NCBI GenBank assembly: GCA_965262785.1
Contig: OZ253559.1
Span: 496,001 to 560,000 of the forward strand
Reading direction: 5' to 3'
Source of the DNA: G965218495 sp965262785
Lineage (GTDB): Bacteria; Bacteroidota; Rhodothermia; Rhodothermales; Bin80
DNA length: 64,000 nt
Shown piece by piece: positions 55,415 through 64,000 of this stretch (its first letter is position 1; every line of letters starts with the position of its first letter). A program made the translations under genes and the position numbers. A model generated the notes under the pieces. It did no database searches, was not told where the DNA came from, and was given only the letters and a program-made list of their open reading frames with translations.

Positions 55415-58400
55415 ATGCAACCCCTTCTGATTCTACGTGCCCCTGGCCACACCTTTCTGGCGGCGCTCCTTCTGCTCTGCGCGTGCGCCGAGCCTGCTCA
55501 CGATATCGGAAAAGACGACCCGCGCCGCGCGGCCGCGCGGGCCGTAGAGGGATTCGAGGTAGCGGAAGGGCTCGCGGTAACGCTGTTCGCGTCGGAGCCC
55601 ATGATCACCAACCCGACCAATATCGATGTCGATGCGCGTGGCAGGGTATGGGTCTGCGAGGCCGTGAACTACCGGCCCGACTACAACCCACACCATAAAG
55701 TGCAGCAGGCAGGGGACCGTATCGTAATTCTGGAGGACACAACAGGAGACGGCCGTGCGGATGTGCGTAAGGTCTTTTATCAGGGCACCGATGTCAACGC
55801 GGCGTTGGGTATCGCCGTCTTTGGCAACAAGGTAATTGTGTCCAGCAGCCCGAATGTATGGGTGTTTACCGACGAGAACGGAGATGACAAGCCTGAAAGC
55901 AAGGAGGTGCTTTTCACCGGCATTGGAGGCCTGCAGGATGATCATGGTGTTCACGCGTTCGTGTTTGGGCCAGGCGGGCGTTGGTACTTCAACTTTGGCA
56001 ACGCGGGGTCGCAGCTCATGGGCGAGAATGGGAGCCCGATCACAGATCCTGCGGGGCGGGTCATTGAAGCAGTCGGAGCGCCTTTTCAACAGGGGATGGC
56101 ACTGCGCACCAGCGACCACTGGCCTCTGCGGGTCCTGGCCCCCGGCCGCTACAGCTGGCCCGTCGAGGTACTCGGTCACAACTTTCGGAACCCGTATGAA
56201 CTCACGGTCGATGCCTTCGGTACGGTGTGGCAGTCCGACAACGATGATGACGGCAACCGCGGCGTAAGGATCAACTACGTCATGGAGTACGGCAACTACG
56301 GCTATCGCGATGAGCTGACGGGCGCGCACTGGTCCACGCGTCGCACGGGAATGCATGACGAGGTTCCGCTACGGCACTGGCACCAGAATGACCCGGGGGT
56401 GGTGCCAAACGCACTGCAGACGGGGGCGGGCTCGCCTACGGGCATCACCATGTATGAAGGCACGTTGCTACCGCCCCCCTTCCACAATCAGATCATTCAT
56501 GCCGACGCCGGTCCAGGCGTGGTTCGCGCCTATGCAGTCACCAAAGATGGTGCTGGCTATTCCGCGAAGGCCATCGACATCCTGACCAGTCCGGGCGACC
56601 AGTGGTTCAGGCCCTCCGATGTAGCTGTGGCCCCGGACGGCTCGCTCATCGTGTCGGACTGGTACGATGCCACCGTAGGCGGCAATCAGGCCGTAGACCA
56701 GGAGCGAGGGCGTATCTTCCGACTGGCGCCGCCGGGCGAGCCATATAGCGTGACGCGACCCGACTTTGCTGATATGGAGGCAGCCGCAGCTGCGCTGATG
56801 AGCCCCAACGTGGCTACGCGTGCTGAGGCGTTTCACAGCCTGGTCAGCGCGCGCGAAGGGATCCACAGCTACCTTCGCCCATACCTGGATGCGGACAATC
56901 CACGCCACGTGGCGCGTGCAATCTGGGCTGCGAAATCTAAAGAGTTTGAAGGAGGCGCGTATGTAGACGTCGCATTGGAACATGATGACCCGGACATCCG
57001 CGTTGTGGGCGTACGCCTGGCACGCGAGATCGGGCGGGATCTCATTCCCGTGGGCCCCCTTGTTCGTCGCCTGGTCGGCGATCCTGCGCCTGAGGTGCGG
57101 CGCGAAGCGATCTTGACACTGCGCCATGCCCAAGACCCGGCGGCGGCCTCCCTCTGGGCAGAACTGGCGGTGCAGCATGATGGTCAAGATCGCTGGTACC
57201 TGGAGGCACTGGGCATCGCGGCCGACGGGCAATGGGACCGGTACTTTGGCGCGTGGCTGGCTGCGACAGGCGACGACTGGCGGACGCCGGCCGGGCGCGA
57301 CATCGTCTGGCGATCGCGCGCAGCCGCAGCCGCACCGCTACTGGTACAGCTCATCATAAACGAGTCCACCCGTGCAGATGAACGCGACCGGTATTTTCGG
57401 GCCTTGGACTTCCACGCGCCGGAAGCCAAGTATCCTCTGTTCAGCACGGTGATCACTGGAGGGCACGGGGATCGGGCCGTGTTGCTGCACCGCGCACTTC
57501 TGCACCTTGCTGACCCCGACGCGGAGCCGGATAGAACGGTTCGTGGCGCAATCGATGAATTTCTGGACCTGACCCAAGGCACGCAGGCGTTTTTGGACAT
57601 CGTTGACCGCTTTCAGGTGACTTCCCAGGAGGACGCGCTGCAGTCCATGGTGTTTGATACGACGTCGACGGGTCTTGGCCGGCAGGCCACCGCGCTACTT
57701 GTCAAACTCCATGGCGTAGCGGTCCTTGAAGATGCGCTCTCCGGCGAAGCTGCGCAGATGGCACTCAGGCGGCTCTCGAGTGTCGGCAGTGCCGCCGCCG
57801 TTGCCCTGCTGGAGAGCGTGGCACTGGATCTGGCACAGCCGTCGGACCTTCGCAGGCAGGCGACTGCCGCCATGGCATCCAGCGGGGCCGGGCAAGCGCG
57901 GCTGTTGGAGCTGATTGCAGCAGGCGCGGTTCCGGCGGCGCAGGTTGATGCCGTTCGGGGGCATTTGTTGAATGTTTGGGACGTGGAGCAGCGCATGGCG
58001 GCTGAGGCCGCTCTAGGCGTCCCCGAAGACCGAAACGCGGAGCCGCTACCACCACTGCGCTCGCTACTGGTCGCCACAGGCAACCCACGGCGTGGCCGCA
58101 CGGTTTTCAAGACTCACTGCAGCCAGTGCCACAGCACGAAGGCGGATAGCGGAGTACTTGGCCCGGGGCTGGGGGACATCGGGGCAAAGCTCTCCAGGGC
58201 GGCACTGTTTGAGGCGATCCTGCATCCAAGCGCCGGCATCAGCAAGGGCTATGAGGCCGTGGCGGTGGCGCTGAGCGACGGGACGAAACATGTCGGGCGC
58301 ATTCTGGATGAGACGCCCCGGGCGGTCAGGCTGCGCACGGCAGACGGCCTCACACTTATGGTCGCGCGCGATCGGATTCAGTCACAGACGCCGTTTGAGT

Positions 58401-58489
58401 TGTCATTGATGCCTGAGCTGCAGCAGGTAATGACGCGCGAGGAGCTGGTTGATCTGGTGGCGTTCTTGCAAAGCTTGGGGGGAGCGTAG
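55415..58489 (+). CDS. PVC-type membrane-bound dehydrogenase with HEAT repeats and cytochrome c domain
   Basis: A 1024-residue exported protein. A signal peptide with lipobox-like AALLLLCACAEP is followed by an N-terminal propeller (IDVDARGRVWVCEAVNYRPD, GHNFRNPYELTVDAFGTVWQ; Piru_Ver_Nterm type), a HEAT-like middle with repeated Arg/Glu-rich helices (LVGDPAPEVRREAILTLRHA), and a C-terminal c-type cytochrome with the haem motif CSQCHSTKADSGVLGPGLGD. Such proteins are abundant in Planctomycetes and other marine heterotrophs and are predicted to oxidise sugars or polyols. It is co-oriented with the PhyH gene 3 bases downstream. Confidence 0.93.
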   Translation: MQPLLILRAPGHTFLAALLLLCACAEPAHDIGKDDPRRAAARAVEGFEVAEGLAVTLFASEPMITNPTNIDVDARGRVWVCEAVNYRPDYNPHHKVQQAGDRIVILEDTTGDGRADVRKVFYQGTDVNAALGIAVFGNKVIVSSSPNVWVFTDENGDDKPESKEVLFTGIGGLQDDHGVHAFVFGPGGRWYFNFGNAGSQLMGENGSPITDPAGRVIEAVGAPFQQGMALRTSDHWPLRVLAPGRYSWPVEVLGHNFRNPYELTVDAFGTVWQSDNDDDGNRGVRINYVMEYGNYGYRDELTGAHWSTRRTGMHDEVPLRHWHQNDPGVVPNALQTGAGSPTGITMYEGTLLPPPFHNQIIHADAGPGVVRAYAVTKDGAGYSAKAIDILTSPGDQWFRPSDVAVAPDGSLIVSDWYDATVGGNQAVDQERGRIFRLAPPGEPYSVTRPDFADMEAAAAALMSPNVATRAEAFHSLVSAREGIHSYLRPYLDADNPRHVARAIWAAKSKEFEGGAYVDVALEHDDPDIRVVGVRLAREIGRDLIPVGPLVRRLVGDPAPEVRREAILTLRHAQDPAAASLWAELAVQHDGQDRWYLEALGIAADGQWDRYFGAWLAATGDDWRTPAGRDIVWRSRAAAAAPLLVQLIINESTRADERDRYFRALDFHAPEAKYPLFSTVITGGHGDRAVLLHRALLHLADPDAEPDRTVRGAIDEFLDLTQGTQAFLDIVDRFQVTSQEDALQSMVFDTTSTGLGRQATALLVKLHGVAVLEDALSGEAAQMALRRLSSVGSAAAVALLESVALDLAQPSDLRRQATAAMASSGAGQARLLELIAAGAVPAAQVDAVRGHLLNVWDVEQRMAAEAALGVPEDRNAEPLPPLRSLLVATGNPRRGRTVFKTHCSQCHSTKADSGVLGPGLGDIGAKLSRAALFEAILHPSAGISKGYEAVAVALSDGTKHVGRILDETPRAVRLRTADGLTLMVARDRIQSQTPFELSLMPELQQVMTREELVDLVAFLQSLGGA

Positions 58490-58492
58490 CCA

Positions 58493-59344
58493 ATGCATGA
58501 TCTGTCCGCTTTGCATGAGCCCCTGACAGACCTTTTTCACGGGGACCCTGAGCGTCATCGGCTGACGTTGCAGCAGGTAGCACTGTACTGCAGCCAAGGC
58601 TACGTGGCGGGGATTCCTATGCTGAGTGAAGCGCAGGTGGCAGTGTTGCTCCGGGAGTTGGAGCAGCTGATGCGACCGGATCACGAGCGCCGGGACCTCT
58701 GGCACGAGTTTCATCTCAACGAAAGCTCGGAGCCGGACAACGTGTTGTTTCATGCGCTGGGCGCCTGGCGCATCTCCAGCGCGTTTCACGATGCTCTGTG
58801 GAATCCGGCTTTCCTGATGCCGGCCAGCCAGCTACTGAATGGCGCAGTGCGATTTTGGCATGATCAGCTGTTTTGCAAGCCCGCCTACCACGGCGGGGTT
58901 GTAGCCTGGCACCAGGACTACTCGTACTGGACGCGCACGCGGCCCATGCGGCACCTTACCTGCTGGATTGGGCTTGACGACACCACGCCCGAAAACGGCT
59001 GCCTGCAGTACGTGCCCCGCAGTCATCGATGGGAGCTCTTGCCGGTTACCGGTTTGGCGAATGACATGGACGCCATCATGCAGGTTCTGAGCGCGGAGCA
59101 GAAGGCGGCCTTCAAGCCCGTCGCCGTGCCCTTGCGGCGCGGTGAGGCGACCTTTCACCACCCGCACCTGGTACATGGGTCATTCGCGAACCGAACGGGT
59201 CGGCCGCGGCGGGCCATGGTGATAAACGTATTCTTGGATGGTGTGGCCTCGCACAGCGACGAGCCGCTTCTTGAGGGGGTACCAGTGATTCCACGCGGAA
59301 GGCCCGTGAGGGGTCAATTCTTCCCGCTCCTTTATGTACCGTAG
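58493..59344 (+). CDS. Phytanoyl-CoA dioxygenase family protein
   Basis: A 283-residue non-haem Fe(II)/2-oxoglutarate oxygenase. The metal motif HxD is seen in VVAWHQDYSYWTRT, and the distal His in FHHPHLVHGSFANRTG, followed by the Arg-rich 2-OG segment GRPRRAMVINVF. Substrate unknown; the family oxidises diverse metabolites and is expanded in marine symbionts. It starts 3 bases after the cytochrome gene, so the two are probably co-expressed. Confidence 0.92.
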   Translation: MHDLSALHEPLTDLFHGDPERHRLTLQQVALYCSQGYVAGIPMLSEAQVAVLLRELEQLMRPDHERRDLWHEFHLNESSEPDNVLFHALGAWRISSAFHDALWNPAFLMPASQLLNGAVRFWHDQLFCKPAYHGGVVAWHQDYSYWTRTRPMRHLTCWIGLDDTTPENGCLQYVPRSHRWELLPVTGLANDMDAIMQVLSAEQKAAFKPVAVPLRRGEATFHHPHLVHGSFANRTGRPRRAMVINVFLDGVASHSDEPLLEGVPVIPRGRPVRGQFFPLLYVP

Positions 59345-59407
59345 CCGGGAACCGGCACCAGTTTGCGTCATACCAACGGGCTTGTACAACTTGGCACAGT
59401 CATTTCC

Positions 59408-59989
59408 ATGCGCACGACATCAATTGTAGCTGCCTTTGCAACTTTTTTTCTGGTAGCAGACCTGGCCCACGCACAGCGGCCACAATCACCGCGCGGGGAA
59501 GCCGCCACGCAGATAGGCGAGGCTTGGATCGCAGTCGACTACGGCCGCCCGATTCTCCGCGGGCGTACGAACATCTTCGGCTCTGGAGACTCCTACGGCG
59601 ATCAGGTATCGGGAAACGGCCTTGTCTGGCGTGTGGGGGCCAACAAGTCCACCCGGCTGAACACTGAGGCGAGCCTGCAGTTTGGGACTGGCACGCTTGC
59701 CGTCGGCGAGTACAGCGTGTTTGCAGAGCTAGCTGAGGACGAGTGGACACTGATTTTTTCCAATCACCAGGCGAAGAACTCCGGCCGCGAAGAGGGCCCG
59801 GGGATCTGGGGTGCCTATGGGTATTCGCAGGACATGGATGTGCTGCGTGTGCCCATGCATGTCCACAAGGGGGACTCGTCTGTAGATCAGTTCACGATCA
59901 GCTTCCTGAACGTCACCAGCGATGGCGGCACGCTGGCGCTGTTGTGGGAGCACACGAAGGCGACGGTAGACTTCAACGTGGTCAAGTAG
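59408..59989 (+). CDS. DUF2911 family exported protein
   Basis: About 193 residues from the ATG at 59408, with a signal peptide (TSIVAAFATFFLVADLAHAQ). The body has the DUF2911 signature: IAVDYGRPILRGRTNIFG, LVWRVGANKSTRLNTEA and GEYSVFAELAEDEWTLIFSN. The function is unknown; the family is common in Bacteroidota and Planctomycetes. It follows the PhyH gene with about 60 bases between. Confidence 0.9.
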   Translation: MRTTSIVAAFATFFLVADLAHAQRPQSPRGEAATQIGEAWIAVDYGRPILRGRTNIFGSGDSYGDQVSGNGLVWRVGANKSTRLNTEASLQFGTGTLAVGEYSVFAELAEDEWTLIFSNHQAKNSGREEGPGIWGAYGYSQDMDVLRVPMHVHKGDSSVDQFTISFLNVTSDGGTLALLWEHTKATVDFNVVK

Positions 59990-60633
59990 GCTGCGCGGAA
60001 ACCTTACCGTCGTTTCAGCAGGCAGTTGCAAGTGAATTGCTGTAATAGAGCAGCAATTTTCTGCACGTGTCCATGCTTCCTTGAACACACGGGCCGGCAT
60101 GTGCTGCAGGCCACGATAGGTCCGGTTGCCCAAATGGGGTCCCAAGCACTCCAGGTGGCCAGTGGTGTACTCCGAAAGCAGTAGCCTCGTGCCCGCTTTC
60201 TTGACAACCTGCACGCCCGTAGGCGCAAGCGCCTTTTCGGCTCGGTATGCTGTGCAATCCAGTCGATATCAAACGTTTCCAATTTCGCAGCGTCGGTCCA
60301 TATTGTGGCCACGTGTCTGTAGAGAAGTTTGCAGCGACCATTGCGGCGTTGGGCATTCATGCGTTACGTAAATATCTGGAGATGCCATCGCGACGGAGTC
60401 CGCTATCGGCGTGCCGGAATTGCAGTCGCACAAACGCTCCTATCCCATCTTTTTCGTAGCCGTGCCTCAAACCATAAGGGGCTTGCTGCTGTAACGCACG
60501 TTCCACTGGTGCTTCGTGACCGCGTACCGGATGTTCAACACGTTGCAAACGGCGAGTCCGCTATGCAGGGACGCTACTACCTATGCGAAGAAGCACGCTT
60601 CTAGAAACGGCTCGAAGAACGGTTATATCTGGT
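59990..60633. other. Gene-free stretch with possible gene remnants
   Basis: About 640 bases between two convergent genes. On the minus strand, two short frames read partly like protein (FDIDWIAQHTEPK around 60240, then GTRLLLSEYTTGHLECLG near 60150) but in different frames. They could be a decayed gene of unknown family. No other element seen. Confidence 0.4.
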
Positions 60634-62022
60634 TTATTGTGTCACCACTGTTTGCCTTGGGGTGAGGCGTGCCTGCGCGGAGTCGACCAGGGCGGAGAGG
60701 CGTGTAACGACATCTGGATGATCGTGCGCTACGTTGTGGCGCTCACCCTTGTCGGCTGCGAGGTCAAAGAGTGCGACTCCAATGGAGTCCTGGACATACG
60801 ACTTGCGGCGTGTTGGCGTGGAGAGTGAGACTCCTGAAATGCGCCGGTATCGGTGCGGCACGTGCAGTTTCCATGACCCAGCACGGACGGCTTCAACCTG
60901 AAGTCCTTGGACAAAAAAGAACGCGTCATAGGGCGTGGTTGCGCCGGGCGTGCCGCGCAAAAGCGCTCCGATGTCGTGGCCATCCCAGGACAACGAATTG
61001 TGTTTGATGCCGGCGAAGGCAGCTATGGTGGGCATAAGATCCATGGCGGTGGCCATCTCGCTCATAACCGAGCCTGCCGGGATAACGCCTGGCCAGTATG
61101 CCAACAGCGGTACACGGTGGCCGCCTTCGAAGGATGTTCGCTTGCCTTCCCGTAGTGGTACAGCGGATCCACTTTCAGCACCCTTCACCAGCCACGGCCC
61201 GTTGTCCGAGGTGAAGAATACGAGCGTAGATTTCTCAATCCCCTGGCGCTCGAGTGCATCCAGGATCTGTCCTACAGACCAGTCGATTTCCAGTAGAACA
61301 TCGCTGTAGAGCCCGCGCCCGGAGGCGGCATCGAATGCCTCAGATACGAATAGAGGCACATGGGGTGCGGCATATGGCAGGTACAGGAAAAATGGTTGGT
61401 CCCCACTGCGCTCGATAAAGTCTACGGCGCGCTCTGTATAGCGGCGCGTGAGGTAGCGCTGGTCTGGTTCTGTTTCTACGGTCATGACGCCGTCGACGAG
61501 AGGAAGGGGCGGATGACGCCGTGCGTGCGGATTGGGATTTATTGTCGAGTCCGGCGTCATGTCGTTGGAATACGGGATCCCGAAGTACTCATCAAAGCCG
61601 TGGTTCGGCGGGAGATGGCGTTCGAGGTGCCCCAGGTGCCATTTCCCGAAGCAGGCCGTAGCATACCCTTCACGGCGGAGCATCTCCGCTAGCGTGACCT
61701 CACCAGGGGGCAGCCCTATGTCGGTCTGAGGATTCAGGCCTCTGAAGATGCCCACTCGCTGTGGATACTTACCTGTAAGCAGCGCGGCACGGGACGGAGA
61801 GCAGAAGGCAGCGGCTACGTAGAAGTCAGTGAAGCGCATGCCGCTACTGGCCATGCGTTCCAGGTGCGGCGTTACCAGGCCCGTGTCTGCATACAGGGCG
61901 AGGTCCGAATAGCCGAGGTCATCCGCGACCAGCAGGACGATGTTGGGCTGGGGCGTAGCCGTAGGGCGTGCGCATCCCCAAGCAAGAACTACCAAGCTCA
62001 GTAGTAAGAAGCACCGAAGCAT
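60634..62022 (-). CDS. Sulfatase (arylsulfatase-like lipoprotein)
   Basis: About 462 residues from the ATG at 62022, with a lipoprotein-like signal (LSLVVLAWGCARPTATP). The alkaline-phosphatase-fold sulfatase motifs are PNIVLLVADDLGYSDLALY (metal ligands) and AFCSPSRAALLTGKYPQR, where CSPSR is the type I sulfatase site whose Cys is matured to formylglycine. SDNGPWLVKGAESG is the later metal motif. It should desulfate glycans or other sulfate esters outside the cytoplasm, depending on a formylglycine-generating enzyme that is not in the window. Confidence 0.94.
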   Translation of the reverse strand: MLRCFLLLSLVVLAWGCARPTATPQPNIVLLVADDLGYSDLALYADTGLVTPHLERMASSGMRFTDFYVAAAFCSPSRAALLTGKYPQRVGIFRGLNPQTDIGLPPGEVTLAEMLRREGYATACFGKWHLGHLERHLPPNHGFDEYFGIPYSNDMTPDSTINPNPHARRHPPLPLVDGVMTVETEPDQRYLTRRYTERAVDFIERSGDQPFFLYLPYAAPHVPLFVSEAFDAASGRGLYSDVLLEIDWSVGQILDALERQGIEKSTLVFFTSDNGPWLVKGAESGSAVPLREGKRTSFEGGHRVPLLAYWPGVIPAGSVMSEMATAMDLMPTIAAFAGIKHNSLSWDGHDIGALLRGTPGATTPYDAFFFVQGLQVEAVRAGSWKLHVPHRYRRISGVSLSTPTRRKSYVQDSIGVALFDLAADKGERHNVAHDHPDVVTRLSALVDSAQARLTPRQTVVTQ

Positions 62023-62521
62023 TGAAGCGAGGCTACAGTCCGTGGAGTGCGTATCCTGCACTTCTATGCGGGTGAGGTCATCAAGTTTAGGCTGCAGGTG
62101 CGCCGATGCTTTCCTGTTAGAGCAATTTGGGTTGGGGACAGCACCTGGTTAGGGCGCGACTGCGGGGGCAGGATCCTGTGCGTTATCAGTCAGGGATACG
62201 GCTTCGACTACACTCGCTGGCGCCTCTGGCCCCACCTTGGCCCTTTGGCAGCGAGCCAATTCCTGCTGGCGGGCTCGCGACCAGATACGCTGCCAAGGCT
62301 GTCCGGCGTCCACTATGCGGATGCGACTCGGCCGAGGCCAGGATCGTGACGGAGGATCCTTAGCTTTGGTCCGCGAGCCTTATGCACGGCCTCCTATACG
62401 CGTTGGATGACACCTTGCGCTCGGTCATGCACAGACGCGCAGGGATCGCACAAATTCAAGTTGGGAATTGGAGAGTTGCTGTGGAGGTGGACCCTAGTCT
62501 CCACCATTCCTTTCCAATCAT
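62023..62521. other. Gene-free stretch upstream of the transposase pair
   Basis: About 500 bases, probably holding the left end of the IS256-type element and its promoter. The right end is outside the window, so the boundary repeat cannot be matched. A hairpin is present at 62467-62518. Confidence 0.5.
62467..62518 (+). promoter_or_regulatory. Symmetric hairpin just upstream of the degenerate transposase gene
   Basis: Two 6-base stem segments, ATTGGA (62467-62472) with TCCAAT (62513-62518) and GTGGAG (62481-62486) with CTCCAC (62499-62504), are separated by equal 8-base internal loops. It ends 4 bases before the ATG at 62522 and could mask the ribosome site or be a transposase-binding site. 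Confidence 0.4.
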
Positions 62522-63490
62522 ATGAACCCCTCACAGCCTGTTTTGGGGAGGGCTGAGGCGCCGGCAGACGCCCAGATCAATCCCTCGGGTGACTCGCGGC
62601 GGCTTCTGATGAAGCTCTGCACGCACATACTGCAACAATTGACCACCGACTGGCCCATTCCGGCAGCGCGTCAGCAGCCGGCGCCACCGCCCGTAGTGAT
62701 CAAGGCTTCTGCTGCGGCCCAGGACACAAAGCCAGACTCGGCGCAGTTGAATGAAGCGTGGCAGCTGTTGCATTCGCGTAGTCTGCAAGACGACCCGATC
62801 GTTGCGATCTGGCTGCGCGGGCTGTGCCCACGCGGCGTTAGCATCGTTCTTGGAGCGGGTCTGACCATCACGGGCTATCGCCGCATACTTGGCCTTGTAG
62901 CGTGCTACCCTGAAAACGTCTCTGCTCTTACGTCCTTTGTGCAGTCGCTGTCCGATCGTGGTCTTTCGGCCGCCGCCGGGCTGCTCTGTGTGCTGCCCAG
63001 CAGTACGGGACTTCAATCGGCGGTGCGCCAGGTGTTCGGCCCCAAGGTCGCTATACAGCGCTGTCTCAATTCGCTGTTGGATCAAATCACCTGCGGTCTT
63101 CCGGAAGACCTTGTTCCTGTGTATCGCAATCGCCTCCGCCAGGCATGGAATGGGTTCGATGCCCGGGAAGCTGAACGCGCACTCACCCGTATTCACCAGG
63201 ACTTGACGCGCGTCAATCGGTCCGCAGCGAAGGTTTTATGGGAGGGCCTGGAGCAATCTCTGACGATTCAACGTACGGGCATGCTGCTCAAGCTCGACCG
63301 GGGGCTACGCGTGATGCGCTTCATGGATGCCATCAGTCGCAGGTTGCAGACCCCGGCCAGCGCCGTTTTCCAGCAACGCGAACAGATGGCACTGGCACTG
63401 TTGGAACACGAGGCTCAGCTGCGCCGTGTGGCCCATGCGGCCTTTCTGCCACAACTTCGTGAGAGTCTCATCAACCTTAACGCCGTCTGA
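62522..63490 (+). CDS. Degenerate IS256/mutator-type transposase homologue without catalytic acids
   Basis: A 322-residue protein that matches the catalytic half of IS256-type (mutator) transposases in order: GYRRILGLV, RGLSAAAGLLCVLPSSTGLQ, QVFG...QRC, a helical region, then EGLEQSLTIQRTGML, and LLEHEAQLRRV near the end. The three acidic positions are replaced: canonical LDG is LRG (Arg99), canonical IDG is LPS (Pro159) and the CLES-type Glu site reads FMDA (Asp269). The QRCxxH His is also lost (Ser184). Residues 1-80 have no matching motif and are Ala/Pro-rich. The frame is intact. It stops in TGATG, overlapping the next transposase start. It may be an accessory subunit, a regulator, or a relic. 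Confidence 0.78.
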   Translation: MNPSQPVLGRAEAPADAQINPSGDSRRLLMKLCTHILQQLTTDWPIPAARQQPAPPPVVIKASAAAQDTKPDSAQLNEAWQLLHSRSLQDDPIVAIWLRGLCPRGVSIVLGAGLTITGYRRILGLVACYPENVSALTSFVQSLSDRGLSAAAGLLCVLPSSTGLQSAVRQVFGPKVAIQRCLNSLLDQITCGLPEDLVPVYRNRLRQAWNGFDAREAERALTRIHQDLTRVNRSAAKVLWEGLEQSLTIQRTGMLLKLDRGLRVMRFMDAISRRLQTPASAVFQQREQMALALLEHEAQLRRVAHAAFLPQLRESLINLNAV

Positions 63491-64000
63491 TGCCCCATAC
63501 CCCTATGCTGGATCAATCACTCATCGAGGACTTTCGGGGGCTTGCGCAAAGGAACTTCATCGGCCTGGCCAGCTGCCTTGGGTGTCTTGATCATCTTCTT
63601 ACCAAGATGGCCACATGGGTCATGGAAGCCGAGGCCCACTTCATATGCGGCGCACGTGGGAAGCACCATAAGACCGGCTTTCAGCGCTGGGGGGCGAATC
63701 CGGGTTCCATCCGCGTCGGTTTGGAGCGCATTGCGGTCCGCGTTCCGCGCGTGCGGAATGTACGAACCCGAAAGGAGCGTCCTCTGCAAACGTACCGCCT
63801 CTTGCGCGAGCGTGGGCTTATGGACCGGGAAAGCGTGACACGAGGGTTGCTGTGTGGACTCTCGCGGCGCAATTACAGGCAGGCGGCCCAAGTCTTCACC
63901 GATAGTCTGGGGTTGAGTGCCAGCAGCATTGGCAACGCCTTCATTACGCAGACGGCAGCGCTACTGAAGGCATTTGAGACGCGCCGATTCGATCAGCACA
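63490..64000 (+). CDS. IS256/mutator-type transposase, N-terminal part (cut by window end)
   Basis: The frame opens at ATG 63490, overlapping the stop of the preceding transposase-like gene, and stays open to the last base (about 170 codons). It matches the N-terminal part of IS256-type transposases: FICGARGKHHKTGFQRWG, IAVRVPRVRNVRTRKERPL and the helical segment GLSASSIGNAFITQTAALL. The catalytic domain lies beyond the window, so its acids cannot be checked. The second ATG (63505) could also be the start. Confidence 0.85.
   Translation, partial: MPHTPMLDQSLIEDFRGLAQRNFIGLASCLGCLDHLLTKMATWVMEAEAHFICGARGKHHKTGFQRWGANPGSIRVGLERIAVRVPRVRNVRTRKERPLQTYRLLRERGLMDRESVTRGLLCGLSRRNYRQAAQVFTDSLGLSASSIGNAFITQTAALLKAFETRRFDQH

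Noticed and set aside
55433..56356. 307-codon open frame on the minus strand
   Set aside because: Antisense shadow of the PVC cytochrome gene with no recognisable motif.
59990..60633. A gene in the stretch before the sulfatase
   Set aside because: Protein-like pieces occur in different frames, have no known motif and cannot be joined convincingly.
1..64000. tRNA, rRNA or CRISPR arrays
   Set aside because: I read the intergenic stretches for cloverleaf arms and spaced repeats and found none.

Overview
The window looks like part of a Rhodothermota (Bacteroidota-related) chromosome. It is moderately GC-rich and has Bacteroidota-type traits: a probable type IX secretion sorting domain on a surface beta-propeller, a TM2 protein, the SLC12-type transporters, and a GTP cyclohydrolase I paired with a 6-pyruvoyl-tetrahydropterin synthase. 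It also carries genes common in marine and sponge-associated heterotrophs: a PVC-type cytochrome dehydrogenase, a phytanoyl-CoA dioxygenase family protein and a sulfatase. The phylum is an inference from gene content, because no rRNA or ribosomal-protein marker is present.

Layout. 1-8 kb: the end of a biotin carboxylase gene, an O-methyltransferase, a TM2 protein, a minus-strand ruvA - asparaginase-like - trmB cluster, and a divergent murJ. 8-10.5 kb: two diverged copies of a small membrane protein on either side of an intact IS1595/ISXO2-type element with exact 8-bp target duplications; the first copy is frameshifted. 11.9-18.7 kb: housekeeping genes (yqgE, folE with a PTPS-I-type synthase, HIT, an outer-membrane-type protein, coaE, a phoR/phoB-like pair). 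18.9-20.3 kb: a frameshifted AlbA_2/ATPase gene. 20.7-24.3 kb: a cobalamin riboswitch, a BtuB-type TonB receptor and a beta-propeller protein, together a candidate B12 uptake locus. 24.4-36.3 kb: a HiPIP, two SLC12-like transporters, a GT4 glycogen synthase, creD, gcvP, an RNase III with two dsRNA-binding domains and a small membrane protein. 37-42.2 kb: DUF5131 with a broken tcmP, then hisE-hisG followed by a class A beta-lactamase gene that is split by a complete antisense group II intron exactly before the catalytic serine codon. 42.2-49.5 kb: hisG, hisE, an M1 peptidase, a membrane protein, rpoN and ruvB. 49.5-62 kb: a catabolic/redox block (PQQ-type sugar dehydrogenase, FAD/Fe-S oxidase, MFS carrier, PVC cytochrome, PhyH, DUF2911, sulfatase). 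62.5-64 kb: the start of an IS256-type transposase gene, preceded by and overlapping a transposase-like gene that has lost all three catalytic acids.

Two themes stand out. One is recent decay of accessory genes: single-base frameshifts, in-frame stops and an intron insertion affect at least five genes, while nearby housekeeping genes are intact. The other is a set of unusual arrangements: a catalytically dead transposase coupled to a live-looking one, a BtuG-like propeller with a probable T9SS tail under a B12 riboswitch, and an RNase III with tandem dsRBDs. I saw no rRNA, tRNA or CRISPR array. Several gene-free stretches of 0.3-1.3 kb hold nothing I can identify.
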